DNA of 64,000 nt from Blastobasis lacticolella (GCA_905147135.1 LR990044.1:18421622-18485621), one strand, 5' to 3'; positions 43,141 to 53,802 are shown, numbered from the stretch's first letter. A program made the numbers and translations. Notes: a model not told the origin generated them from the letters alone.

Positions 43141-43631
43141 ATTGATAACAGCTGCTGGGCAGGCACATAAATCTAGCTATATTTTAACAAATACTGTAGT
43201 TATATACTACACTACAGCCTAACCACGTAACCCCTCAAAGTGCAAACAAGGGAAGCACCGCCGTGTGTCACACTTTATGCCATTCGTCTTCTATAATCCC
43301 CCTCACTATGAAATCCGTGACACAACTGAAGCTACTCGTAACGACGCAGCTAAGGATACGCTATACATTGACCTAGAACCAGCATGTCCGGCACCCTTAT
43401 GTACCCTTTATGTACCTATAAAGCCTTAAAGTAGGTAAATAACATAACGCCAACGCAATCGGATAAGTACCGAGGGAGTCATTGTGTTGCCAGATTTTGT
43501 GCAATTTCCAGCTAAATTCGTGCACTGTAGAGAAGTTAAAATACTCGTACCTATTATAACTAAATTGTAAATGTAAATTTTTGTGTCATACTTTTTTGAG
43601 GGTTTAACCCACATTATCCCACAAGTGACAA
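43141..43631. other. Unassigned part of unit 1
   Basis: A short frame (43280-43429, starting MPFVFYNPPHYE) is open in both units, but its upstream part has a stop here where unit 2 has a serine codon. Not supported as a gene. Confidence 0.3.
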
Positions 43632-43783
43632 CAGGGCCCCTACTTTTGAAACCACTCGCGTCCACGCGAGCGCTCCTCTTCTAATGCTTGTATTTTCTAA
43701 CTCTAGCAATTTACCGCGAGTCTAAAAGATACAGGTAGCGCATGCTCGCGTGGATTCGAGCAATTTCGAAAATAGGCCCCCTG
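43632..43783. mobile_element. Palindromic element (MITE-like), unit 1 copy
   Basis: 'cagggcccctacttttgaaa' on the left pairs with 'tttcgaaaataggccccctg' on the right, continuing inward through 'tccacgcgagc'. The ends start CAGGG like many hAT elements, but I found no 8-bp duplication. Confidence 0.55.
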
Positions 43784-44351
43784 GGTAGTGCCATTTATCA
43801 CCCTTCAAACTAACACCCATTCTCACAAACAATACTTGTCTAATAAAGTACTATGTGTCTGCTAAATGAACGCAGTGAGGGCGTTAAGGTGTATTCGTAT
43901 ATGTAGCCATATCCTTCGCCATAGCATTTAACATCGGGTGTGACTGCAGTGAAATCCTATTTACCTCTACAATCAAACTTCCGTTTTTATCAGAAAGTTG
44001 CTTCTTTGTTGAATATAATAACGCAGTAGCTGCAATAACGTGTTACCTCAACATAAAACAACTACTAACAAATCCTTTCATATCAATCAAAATCGGCGTA
44101 CTTTTCCACACCGACCAAAAACACAGAACAGGACACACCGAGCAATATTCACAACAACCTGGCAACCCATTTGAGGCGAGGAGATATTACGGGGATGTTG
44201 AGGAAATCTTTATTAATAGCCGTAGACAAGTGCATCCGATTGAGTGACAGAGACAGAACGTCATCTCTGCGGAGGCGAGTGTCCTGATGGATGCGAGTTG
44301 TCTTGCGAGAGTAACTATGTAATGTTTGTAGAACGATTATAAACAGAGTAT

Positions 44352-44402
44352 AAAAGGGTATCCCGTTTTGGAGCCGCCCGACTGGGAAAATAATTCCACA
44401 TT
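44352..44402 (+). mobile_element. Family A LINE fragment
   Basis: 'gggtatcccgttttggagcc' and 'gcccgactgggaaaata' match the 5' part of the A 3' module at 10930. Confidence 0.45.
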
Positions 44403-45061
44403 TACAAGCTTTTAATTAATTTTTGGTTGTGTTGTAGTGGTGTTGTTGGTTGAATGACACTTCATTTAGAAGAACTTAGAACTTATTCATTCAGTTTTTC
44501 CCCAATAAATAGTTTTGGCATAAGGATACACTGGAGTTGAAGTCAGTTGAAGTAAAATCGAAGTTGGTTTCGCAAAAAACCGTAACCTGATTACGAATTA
44601 CAATAATCCGGATAAAACCCAAGTATTCTCGGAACCCGCTCATCCCCGCAAAAAGCATACTGTCGTCAGATTTTAGGGACAGACGGGGAGAAATAGTTTT
44701 AGGAGATTATGCCTCATCCGACAGGATGGCTTGCGGAGACGTTTCTAGAACGTTGGGGCAAGGAAAAATATTTTCACGGATTACGCGCCCAAATCCAGAT
44801 GAAACTTAAGTGGGTGAGGCCTGCCGGCTGCCTAGGAACGGTCACTGCTACCGCATTATTCACCTTTGCGTAAAGAATGAGGGTATTCGTGTCAGATTTA
44901 TGTGTGTGCTAACTAGCAGCCTACCTCGGCAACGAATTCGATTTTTTTTATTTTATTGTGTAAAATTATTGCAGGAGTATGAGAGCGAATGAGCAGGAGA
45001 TTAATGTAATAAACAGCAAAAGCAAGCAAAGTAGCTGAAAAAAAACGTATCAATAAAAACT

Positions 45062-45387
45062 ACTTGGCGTTAATGTTCCGGTTATGCTTTCGAGCGAGAG
45101 AGCCCAGGGTCCATGATCCGCCTTCACCGTGAACCAGGATTTGGAATATCAGATAATTACATTGAAGCGACTGCCATCTGACCTCCGTGACCCTAACCAG
45201 ATTGGATCATGTTTACACTTTCAGTCGCCTAAATGTGCAGGTTTCCCTCACCGTAAGAGCATCGGTTAGCATTCAACTAATGTACACGCTTCAGATAAGA
45301 GTCACTGGCACGTGGCCGCAGTGGGTTTCGAACCCTGTACCTCTCGCTTACGGGTCGAATACCTTAACCACTCGGCCAGCGACACAT
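45062..45387 (-). mobile_element. S2 SINE, full length, unit 1 copy
   Basis: Read in reverse it has a tRNA-like head: A-box-like 'tggccgagtggttaagg' and B box 'gggttcgaaaccc' (about 45327-45340), then 'gtgccagtgactcttatctg', a body with 'gggtcacggaggtcagatgg', and the end 'taacgccaagt'. The D-arm resembles tRNA-Ser/Leu types. Confidence 0.75.
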
Positions 45388-45415
45388 CGACTGTGCACAC
45401 AATACATACGCGGTA

Positions 45416-45515
45416 AAGTCAGGATATGGCCGTGTGGTGTACGGCAGAGTAGAATAGCTCCAACCCCTTACACTCGTGGGTGTCGTACAAAGCGACTAAT
45501 GTTTTCGAGGCAAAA
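45416..45515 (+). repeat. Module D, truncated by the duplication junction
   Basis: 'ccgtgtggtgtacggcagag' to 'gttttcgaggcaaaagat' is the D 5' part. It stops at the GATC junction at 45516, whereas the unit 2 copy (51798-52045) continues to the D 3' end. Confidence 0.75.
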
Positions 45516-46150
45516 GATCTAGCCTTGCGAACGCAATCAGGGCGGCGAGGAGGCCCACCTAACTGGCCGCGTTATCCTTGACTGCGTTTTCGCTATTAAT
45601 ATAGATTTCCTGATGGTTAGCCGGTATGCCAATATCGGATTCCGAATTTTGCGAATCTCTACTTGATTTAGTTGTTTGTGTTTCGGCTTGGTATAGTCGT
45701 CGTAATAGCACAAGAATCTCGAAACGAGACATGGCCAATAGTAACGTAAAATATTTGTTTAATTATAAATGTTTCAATGATTAATCTATCGAAATACTAC
45801 ACTTTTTAAGACGGTATGCTACTCGTAATTACGTATTCACGATTAAGACATGCTACATCGGTTTCATGAAATTCCACCTCTTTTGTAGGAAGTTTTAAGA
45901 ATTCTTAGTTAACAGATGCTTACGTCGTAAGGTTGATCCATCCAGGGGTTTGTTACAAGTGGATAAGTTTATTTTTCTTTTTAGGCACCTAACAGCGGGG
46001 ATAGATCTATAACCACCCCAATAAAGCCACCTGCTTCTCAAACATTTTCTGAATAAAATTAATATTATAGACTAAAGTCATGAGAGGTACTCAAGTTTAG
46101 GGCCATCGTGGTATGTATGCGTTGCCGAATACTGGGCGAAAAAAGTGTAA

Positions 46151-46334
46151 AGGTGTGTCCAAACATAGAGCGGCATGTGTGCGCGGCAGCCGCGCGCGGC
46201 GTGCCGCGCTTTGTTTGGACAACAGCCGCGCGCAAACATTCGTCAATAGTCCTAACTAGAGCGCGGCAGAATTGTTTCCTGGACATGCCGCGTGTTGCTG
46301 CCGCGCTCGTGCCGCGCTATGTTTGGACACACCT
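46151..46334. mobile_element. MITE with TAA target duplication, 184 bp (PIF/Harbinger-like)
   Basis: AGGTGTGTCCAAACATAG on the left is exactly inverted at the right end, and the arms continue GC-rich (GCGGCA, GCGCGGCAGC). TAA flanks both ends (46148-46150, 46335-46337). In unit 1 the site reads 'gtgtaagggg' with one TAA, so the empty site is visible. A 3-bp TAA target is typical of PIF/Harbinger (Tourist) MITEs. No coding capacity. Confidence 0.85.
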
Positions 46335-46337
46335 TAA

Positions 46338-46970
46338 GGGGAATTGAAGTCCATCGACTCGAAAGAAAGACTCAAGTAATAATTTCCAAGAATATAACAC
46401 ATAACGCAGTGAAAGTACTCCTCATCGAGTTTCCCGCCAAGAAAAGCGCAGGTAAAACAGGTATTCGTGGAGGCTCCGTCCAAAAATATCTTCATCAAAA
46501 TTTTATCAGTGCGAGAAATCTCGAGCGCGCACCCGCGGAAGCAAAATATGATAATCCAACAATTTGAAGAGGCACTCCAAGGCAACCAAGCCGTGAACGA
46601 GCGCCGCTCATTTCTGTTTGAACGCATCATATCATTTAGGAGGGCCACTTGGAAACGTTAACGAATTTGGCGGGAGAATTCGGGTTCCGAATTTAATTTG
46701 GGATCAGAATGCTGGCTGGAAGAGGTACTCAGCTCACATCACGCGTCGATACAGCTAGTGAAGTGCCAACGATGGATTGGCTCGATGTTTCGTAGGCTCA
46801 ATATACATTTTACATGAGACGGTGGGGACCTGTGATGTGTAAGCAAATGTTTGTCTTTGCTGTGACTGAATACTAAGGTACGCGCGTTTATAGCTACACT
46901 GCTAGAGACTCATACGATTTATTTAGAGTGTAGTATGTTAGGTTCCGTTTATTTGTGTAATATTGTATAA
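46338..46970. other. Unassigned part of duplication unit 2
   Basis: Counterpart of 40400-41030. The same short frames with scattered substitutions. No gene. Confidence 0.3.
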
Positions 46971-46981
46971 TAAATATGTAT

Positions 46982-47362
46982 GTATGTAAACTCTTTATTG
47001 CAATAAAAAAGAAATACAGTAGGTAGAAAAATATCATTTTACAAAACAAAGGCGGGCTTATCCCACAATGGGATTTCTTCCAGCCAACCTTAGACCCTCT
47101 AAAAGGAGATCTAAAGAGCGGTGGAGGCAATATTGAGCACTTATAACTAAATAACTTTTATTTAACTTAAACAATAGACATTCATTTATGTATAATTTTG
47201 AACATAGCAAATATATATATAGATATTAATATAATATATACTATATCCATACTATATAGATAAATAAATAAATATAACACTATACATATATATAATAAAG
47301 CTCTATTAACAGCTGAGAAAGTGCTTCTTCAGAAGTTCTTTGAAGCTGAATTGTGTACGAGC
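46982..47362 (-). mobile_element. LINE 3' fragment inserted in an S1 SINE, 381 bp
   Basis: Absent from unit 1. Read in reverse it ends with 'gcaataaagagtttacatac', a polyadenylation-like signal and a (CATA)n tail. ATGTAT flanks both sides (46976-46981, 47363-47368). 'aggcgggcttatcccacaat' followed by 'cttccagccaacctt' resembles the 3' UTR of a widespread lepidopteran LINE. AT-rich 47190-47300 is the 5' part. Confidence 0.7.
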
Positions 47363-47473
47363 ATGTATTTAAAAAGTGTAAAAGTAGTATCAGTTTTCTG
47401 GCACCCATAACACAACTTTGCTTAATTTGGGGCTAGATGGTGCTGTGTGAAATGTCCAAGCATATTTATTTAT
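47363..47473 (+). mobile_element. S1 SINE 3' part, right of the LINE insertion
   Basis: Continues the S1 copy equivalent to 41054-41165. Confidence 0.65.
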
Positions 47474-47668
47474 TCAAGAAACCAAGAGCGTTACAGTAAA
47501 AGTAACTTTTACCTTGTTCATGAATAGTAAGGCTACTAACAGGGTTATATTTAACCAATAATAATAAGTCACAACCAAGACATTATCCATTAATGAATGC
47601 AAATTATTCGGTTAGTAACATATTCAGCTATGTATAATACTTATAAACAAAAGTTTGTAGATATGTAC

Positions 47669-47860
47669 TTACCAATGACATTTCATACAACAATGTCCTG
47701 TCTAAGCCCTTTAATCGACCCTTTGCGTTTTCATTATAATCTTCTCACACATTTTACTCATGTCGAGGACACTCCTTTGCCGTTTTTCGAGAAGGTAGAA
47801 GCAATATTAGGCATCCGTCACCCATACGTGTTTAAACAAGATGTGAATTGTGAACTGTAA
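47669..47860 (+). other. Truncated counterpart of the 41359 open frame
   Basis: Four amino-acid-changing and no silent differences from unit 1 before an indel brings a stop. See 41359-41667. Confidence 0.15.
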
Positions 47861-48184
47861 ATTATTGGGAGAAAATAAACGTTTATTATTTATTATTAAT
47901 AAATTTATAATTTTATTTTTAACTTAATTGAACAACAACACAATTGACGGTCTTAAAGCCATTAAGATGTTATCTTCCAGTCATCCAGTAGACCATGCAG
48001 ATAGTGAGTGAGTAGGTACGTTTTAAGGCGTGATGATAAAACACATAAATTAATTATAGTTGTCTTCTCATGCTACCAATATGTATACCGACTGTATCCT
48101 ATATTTATGCAACAAAGCGTTCACTAATTCATTCATTAAACGTTAAAACCGTCACATTAATAATTTCAATAAGAATACAAGAAA

Positions 48185-48330
48185 ATCCACAAAACACTTA
48201 CCAACTCCAAAAAGCCAAACTAAAACTTCTCTAACTTCGCCACTCCTCGCCGCAGTCTCAGTCAAGCGAGTGTAGAATCTCGACAGTTGGGCGGAGCGAT
48301 TTTAAAACCGCTCGTAAGTAAAGATCTCCG
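48185..48330 (-). promoter_or_regulatory. Unit 2 copy of the weak promoter candidate
   Basis: The donor-like 'gtaagtgttt' (reverse) and the TTTTAAAAT box are both retained. Confidence 0.18.
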
Positions 48331-48659
48331 CTCACCAAGCGGTCGCTGAGCGGCTATAACAGTAAAAATGTCCTCTAGGGGCCACACCGTCCAGATTTAA
48401 GGAGATACGGAAGTGCCCACTGGGCAAGGTGGCAAGGAGTGCGGTTGCAACGTAAAACTACGGTGCAAATGGGTTTTGGCGAAGTGCAACATGAGTTGTC
48501 TCTTTATTGGTAATGTTTTGTACAATATTGTGCAATAAATATGTGGTGATATAAATGCTGGTGTCTTACAAGGCGACTAATGTCTGAGAGACTAACCAGC
48601 TTCGACCTCCATAGACTCATTTAAAATCGACAGCAGTATTTTTTGATGAAAACATGTGT

Positions 48660-48824
48660 AACAATGATTCAATCTGGTCAGGTTCCCCTGGTAGCAGGGT
48701 AACGGAGGTCAGACGGCCGTCGCTCCACTGTAATTACCAGATCTGCCTAATCCTGGATTATGGTCTAGGCGGACCCCGGGCCCTCCTGCGCGAAAGCACA
48801 ACCGGGACATGAACGCCAAGATTT
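48660..48824 (+). mobile_element. S2 SINE 3' half, unit 2 copy
   Basis: Counterpart of 42325-42482. It ends at 'cgccaagatttgat'. Confidence 0.7.
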
Positions 48825-49255
48825 GATTTTCGATGAAAACATATTCGGTTATCCAGACACTTGAATTTGCAAAAAACTCATATTTACCCATCGGTCCTTA
48901 CCTTACTCTTTCAGAATGTTGCTTTGGTTTTTTTAATGGAATCCATGTGACAAACAAGAAGAATAAGTAAGGTAATTACGTAACAAATCAAATAGCAATA
49001 GGCGAGAACCCGTTCACACCGGCCTCACACCGGCCACGTACATACATTTCTTTTCTCCAACCAACGAACAGTAAACGTCTCAAGGGACTCAACGGTGGTT
49101 GAGATTTAAACGGATTGGCGCTTACCGCCTCGATGCGATCTCTTTTTCATGCTACTGAAACTAATAGCAGTACTATATATCTTAGACATTGCATTGTAGT
49201 GGGTGGATAATGCAAGACAAAATGCAGTGGAAAGGGTGATATTTTGGCTTTATAG

Positions 49256-49498
49256 TATTGCCCGCGACTTCGTCATAAAATTCGTAAAATTCGATTTCGT
49301 AAAGCTCTGGGCCCGTTTCCGTAAAAACAACATTATATATAATATCAGGAAATATTATAGCCTATGTAACTCGCAGACAATGTAGCTTTCTATAGGTAAA
49401 ATGATTTTTTAAATCAGTTAAATTTTTTTTAGTTTCCATCCATAACAAACAAACAAACATACAATCAAATGTTTCCTCTTTATAATATTTGAACAGAT
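49256..49498 (+). repeat. Module G, unit 2 copy
   Basis: 'gcccgcgacttcgtcataaa' and 'ctttataatatttgaacaga' match. The middle differs from unit 1 ('cctatgtaactcgcagacaa'), one of the more diverged stretches between units. Confidence 0.55.
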
Positions 49499-49996
49499 TA
49501 TTGATAACAGCTGCGGGTCAGGCACATAAATCTAGCTATATTTTAACAAATACTGTAGTTATATACTACACTACAGCCTCACCACGTAACCCCTCAAACT
49601 GCAAACAATGGAAACACCGTCGTGTGTCACACTTTATGCCATTCGTCTTCTATAATCCCCCTCACTATGAAATCCGTGACACAACTGAAGCTACTCGTAA
49701 CGACGCAGCTAAGGATACGCTATACATTGACCTACAACCAGCATGTCCGGCACCCTTATGTACCCTTTATGTACCTATAAAGCCTTAAAGTAGGTAAATA
49801 ACACAACGCCAACGCAATCGGATAAGTACCGAGGGAGTCACTGTGTTGCCAGATTTAGTTTTTGTGCAATTTCCAGCTAAATTCGTGCACTGTAGAGAAG
49901 TTAAAATACTCGTACCTATTGTAACTAAATTGTAAATGTAAATTTTTGTGGCATACTTTTTTGAGGGTTTAACCCACATTATCCCGCAAGTGACAA

Positions 49997-50148
49997 CAGG
50001 GCCCCTACTTTTGAAACCGCTCGCGTCTACGCGAGCGCTCCTCTTCTAATGCTTGTCTTTTCTATCTCTAGCAATTTACCACGAGTGTGAAAGAGATAGG
50101 TAGCGCATGCTCGCGTGGATGCGAGCAATTTCAAAAATAGGCCCCCTG
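49997..50148. mobile_element. Palindromic element, unit 2 copy
   Basis: Counterpart of 43632-43783 with compensating and non-compensating changes in the arms. Confidence 0.55.
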
Positions 50149-50727
50149 GGTAGTGCCATTTATCACCCTTCAAACTAACACCCATTTTCACAAACAATAC
50201 TTGTCTAATAAAGTACTATGTGTCTGCTAAATGAACGCAGTGAGGGCGTTAAGGTGTATTCGTATATGTAGCCATATCCTTCGCCATAGCATTTAACATC
50301 GGGTGTGACTGCAGTAAAATCCTATTTACCTCTACAATAAAACTTCCGTTTTTTTTAGAAAGTTGCTTCTTTGTTGAATATAATAACGCAGTAGCTGCAA
50401 TAACGTGTTACCTCAACATAAAACAACTACTAACAAATCCTTTCAAAACAAATCAATCAAAATCGGCGTACTTTTCCACACCGACCAAGAACACAGAACA
50501 GGACACACCGAGCAATATTCACAACAACCTGGCAACCCATTTGAAGCGAGGAAATATTACGGGGATGTTGAGGAAATCTTTATTAATAGCCGTAGACAAG
50601 TGCATCCGATTGAGTGACAGAGACAGAACGTCATCTCTGCGGAGGCTTGAGTATCCTGATGAATGCGAGTTGTCTTGCGAGAGTAACTATGTAATGTTTG
50701 TAGAACGATTATAAACAGAGTATAAAG

Positions 50728-50780
50728 GGGTATCCCGTTTTGGAGCCACCCGACTGGGAAAATAATTCCACCTTTACAAG
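50728..50780 (+). mobile_element. Family A LINE fragment, unit 2 copy
   Basis: 'gggtatcccgttttggagcc' and 'acccgactgggaaaata'. Confidence 0.45.
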
Positions 50781-51442
50781 CTTTGATTTCAATTCTTGGT
50801 TGTGTTGTGGTGGTGTTGTTGGTTGAATGACACTTCATTTAGAAGAACACAGAACTTATTCATTCAGTTTTTTCCCCAATAAATAGTTTAGGCATAAGGA
50901 TACACTGGAGTTGAAGTCAGTTGAAGTCAAATCGAAGTTGGTTTCGCAAAAAACCGTAACCTGATTACGAGTTACAATAATCCGGATAAAAACCCAAGTA
51001 TTCTCGGAACCCGCTCATCCCCGCAAAAAGCATACTGTCGTCAGATTTTAGGGACAGACGGGGAGAAATAGTTTTAGGAGATTATGCTTCATCCGACAGG
51101 ATGGCTTGCGGAGACGTTTCTAGAACGTTGGGGCAAGGAAAAATATTTTCACGGATTACGCGCCCAAATCCAGATGAAACTTAAGTGGGTGAGGCCTGCC
51201 GGCTGCCTAGGAACGGTCACTGCTACCGCATTTTTCACCTTTGCGTAAAGAATGAGGGTATTCGTGTCAGATTTATGTGTGTGCTAACTAGTAGCCTACC
51301 TCGGCTACGAATTCGATTTTTTTAATTTTATAGTGTAAAATTATTGCAGGAGTATGAGAGCGAATGAGCAGGAGATTAATGTAACAAACAGCAAAAGCAA
51401 ACAACAAAAGCAATCCTGAAAAAAAAACGTGATAATAAAAAC

Positions 51443-51768
51443 TACTTGGCGTTAATGTTCCGGTTGTGCTCTCGAGCGAGAGGGCCCAGGGTCCATGATC
51501 CGCCTTCACCGTGAACCAGGATTTGGAAGATCAGATAATTACATTGAAGCGACTGCCATCTGACCTCCGTGACCCTAACCAGATTGGATCATGGTTACAC
51601 TTCCAGTCGCCTAAATGTGCAGATTTCCCTCACCGTAAGAGCATCGGTTAGCATTCAACTAATGTACACATTTCAGATAAGAGTCACTGGCACATGGCCG
51701 CAGTGGGTTTCGAACCCTGTACCTCTCGCTTACGAGTCGGATACCTTAACCACTTGGCCAGCGACACA
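51443..51768 (-). mobile_element. S2 SINE, full length, unit 2 copy
   Basis: Counterpart of 45062-45387, with intact A- and B-box-like blocks (B box reverse 'gggtttcgaaccc' at about 51705-51717). Confidence 0.75.
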
Positions 51769-51797
51769 CCGACTGTGCACACAATACTTACGCGGTA

Positions 51798-52045
51798 AAG
51801 TCCGGATATGGCCGTGTGGTGTCCGGCACAGTAGAACAGCACCAGCCCCTTACACTCGTGGGTGCCGTGCAAGGCGACTAATGTTTTCGAGGCAAAAGAT
51901 CCTCCGTAGACTGCAAAATGGGCAGCAGCGTTTTCCAATGTTATCCTTATAACACTGCGATCTCTAACCACCTGCCAATCCTCCATTTTCGTGGGACAGG
52001 CCTACAGTCCTACAGTGGACTATTATGGGCTGTGCTATGGGCACA
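51798..52045 (+). repeat. Module D, complete, spanning the right duplication breakpoint
   Basis: 'ggatatggccgtgtggtgtc' through 'ggcgactaatgttttcgagg', 'atgggcagcagcgttttcca', 'aacactgcgatctctaacc' and 'ctacagtggactattatggg'. The GATC at 51898-51901 marks the breakpoint of the duplication. Confidence 0.75.
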
Positions 52046-52591
52046 TATAATGCCCAAGCATCGGCACGCGCAACAACAGAGTGAGCCGTCAAACATAAAC
52101 TCCCTAATTAACCCCGAAAGTTGTACCAAGCAGCAATTCCCTACAGAGAATTGTACAAGTTGTACGTTTGTAACGGCGCGGCCGGATGACAAACGAACCC
52201 CGGTCACACTCGTGCGTGTGGCCTGTCTATAAATTCGGCGAAAAAAAATTGTCGGGGGCCAACCCGGGCGATATCATAACTAATGTAGACCGCAGCCCCG
52301 GGGGGTGATGCCGAAGTTTTTTTCTCATTACAGACCCCCCCTAACGCCCTCCCACCTAAATTAATTTGGGTACGTTCCAAAATTAAGTTATCGGCTGTGG
52401 AATGTCGAAACAGTCCTTTTTCGCAAAGGAATGAGGAAGCGAGGGTTTGGTTTGGATTCTCTGTCGAGGATTGATTTGCGTAAATAAACAATCGCCCAAC
52501 TGACAACTTTGATGCCGAAATAATGTAACAAAAAGCGGTCGTATAATGTCGCGGTGTAACAAAAATATGCAGGGTATTTTATTGAAGGTAA
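52046..52591. other. Unassigned
   Basis: GC-richer 52180-52345 has no recognisable gene. Short frames on both strands only. Confidence 0.3.
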
Positions 52592-52725
52592 TTTTTTTTT
52601 TTTTTTTATGTCATACGGTAGGCAAACAGGCAAGCGGGCCACCTGATGGAAAGTGGTCACCACTGCCTATAGACATTAGCAACACCAAGAGTATCGCTAA
52701 TGCGTTGCCCACCTCTAATAATTGT
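52592..52725 (-). mobile_element. Family A LINE tail with poly(T)
   Basis: Sixteen T at 52592-52607 (reverse poly(A)), then 'catacggtaggcaaacaggc', 'aagcgggccacctgatggaa' and 'gcgttgcccacctct'. Confidence 0.75.
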
Positions 52726-52794
52726 AGGTAATCTACCTATCAGATGGATAAAAAACAGAAATATACTTCAAAAGCTATGAGGTAAGTACTTGAT

Positions 52795-53073
52795 AATGCC
52801 TTGCTCTACGAGGCATAGGTCCGTCTTCATATACAGACTGCACGCACATCGCTTGCTGGTGCACCCCAATACTAACTCCTTCCACTTGATTCTATCCAAC
52901 GCCGTGCTGTTTGTATTGTCGACGATTCCTTGCGACCTTAGGACTTCGAAGAGTTCGCTCTCTGTGTATTCTCTACCGCCTGTACTTCGGGTATAAGTCA
53001 CTTTTCCGCCAACGCACCCTCCGACAATGGGATAGATTTCATCCACATCATCTGGAATTCTGGTCGCATATGC
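52795..53073 (+). mobile_element. Family A LINE reverse-transcriptase remnant, left part
   Basis: Frame-shifted pieces of the LINE C-terminal domain: DSIQRRAVCIVDD, then in another frame RSLCILYRLYFG and HPHHLEFW. This order is typical of lepidopteran non-LTR elements and lies upstream of the ARTI-WN-LP block seen at 2530 and 22228. It is interrupted at 53074 by an S2 insertion. Confidence 0.65.
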
Positions 53074-53090
53074 CTAGTGTTAGGCATTTG
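53074..53090. repeat. 17-bp target-site duplication, left
   Basis: CTAGTGTTAGGCATTTG is repeated exactly at 53218-53234. Confidence 0.9.
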
Positions 53091-53217
53091 GCAGATGGCA
53101 GTCGCTTCACTGTAATTACCTGATCGGCCGAATCCTGGATCATGGTCAAGGCGGACCCCGGGCCCTCGTGCGCGAGAGCACAATAGGGACGTTAGCGCCA
53201 AAACGAATGAATGATGT
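53091..53217 (+). mobile_element. 5'-truncated S2 SINE
   Basis: 127 bp: 'gcagatggcagtcgcttcac', 'tgatcggccgaatcctggat', 'gcgcgagagcacaataggga', 'cgttagcgccaaaacg' and an (ATGA)n tail. Bounded by perfect 17-bp duplications. Confidence 0.9.
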
Positions 53218-53340
53218 CTAGTGTTAGGCATTTGTGGAGCAACAACTAACGTACGGTCATCGTGAGGTTTTTCATCGCGCACTTGCAAGATGTCGAATTT
53301 TATGCAAACAAAGTCTCCGACAGAAACTAGTTTTAATGTA
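53218..53340 (+). mobile_element. 17-bp duplication (right) and continuation of the family A remnant
   Basis: 53218-53234 is the right duplication. 53235-53340 continues the LINE with 'caacaactaacgtacggtca'. Joined conceptually it follows the HPHHLEFW block. Confidence 0.55.
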
Positions 53341-53786
53341 CTCAAAACGTTAAATTACTTGACCAGCGTCTGGTATCGTCAATACGCCGTTACCATCACC
53401 ATTAACTGAATTTCACATTTCCATACAAAGTAAGGGGGAGTAAAAGATCCATTTCGCGAAGCAGTCACATCTCCCAGCAAATTGGAGCGACATTGTAGTT
53501 GAGAACAAAGTCTCCATGAATATCGTATCAACATGTATCAACTCGTATAGTGTCGCTGTGAATACGCTTCACTATGCATAGAGGTTTATTGAACTTATTT
53601 CAGCAAAATGTAGCTGCCAAGTTTCATTGTTTCGAAATTTTATTACTTTGCTACTAGCGCTGGAACTTGCATCGTTTAAGCATTGTTTGTAATACAGCCA
53701 CAATGCATTTTAAGAGCATAATTCTCAAACAGGTTGTATACCATATCTTTTTTGGTGAACCATATCTTTAGCACCCAGAAAGGTTT
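53341..53786. other. Unassigned
   Basis: No gene or repeat is recognised. Confidence 0.3.
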
Positions 53787-53802
53787 GTTTAATTTACTCA
53801 AT
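53787..53802. repeat. 16-bp target-site duplication, left
   Basis: GTTTAATTTACTCAAT is repeated exactly at 54252-54267. Confidence 0.9.

Larger units (their letters stand above)
39776..45515. repeat. Tandem segmental duplication, unit 1
   Basis: About 5.74 kb repeated directly by 45516-51897. Colinear identity runs through the whole length with scattered substitutions and small indels. The start is set by 'ttgcgaacgcaatcagggcg' (39791) matching 45526, and by the GATC at 39776-39779 that both breakpoints share. The unit contains a D-RT LINE end, an S1 tail, an S2 3' half, a G module, a palindromic element, an A-tail fragment, a full S2 and a truncated D module. Confidence 0.9.
45516..51897. 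repeat. Tandem segmental duplication, unit 2
   Basis: About 6.38 kb, a direct repeat of 39776-45515. It is longer mainly because it has gained a 184-bp MITE at 46151-46334 and a 381-bp LINE fragment at 46982-47362. It also has a small insertion near 47905-47940 relative to unit 1. Confidence 0.9.

Noticed and set aside
49489..49788. A 99-codon plus-strand frame ending FVFYNPPHYE to VPIKP
   Set aside because: The unit 1 counterpart has a stop in the middle, the first part overlaps repeat module G, and no family is recognised.
51569..51952. A 127-codon plus-strand frame and its relative at 45187-45522
   Set aside because: Both are antisense readings of S2 SINEs plus module D. Frames of this kind recur wherever S2 occurs.
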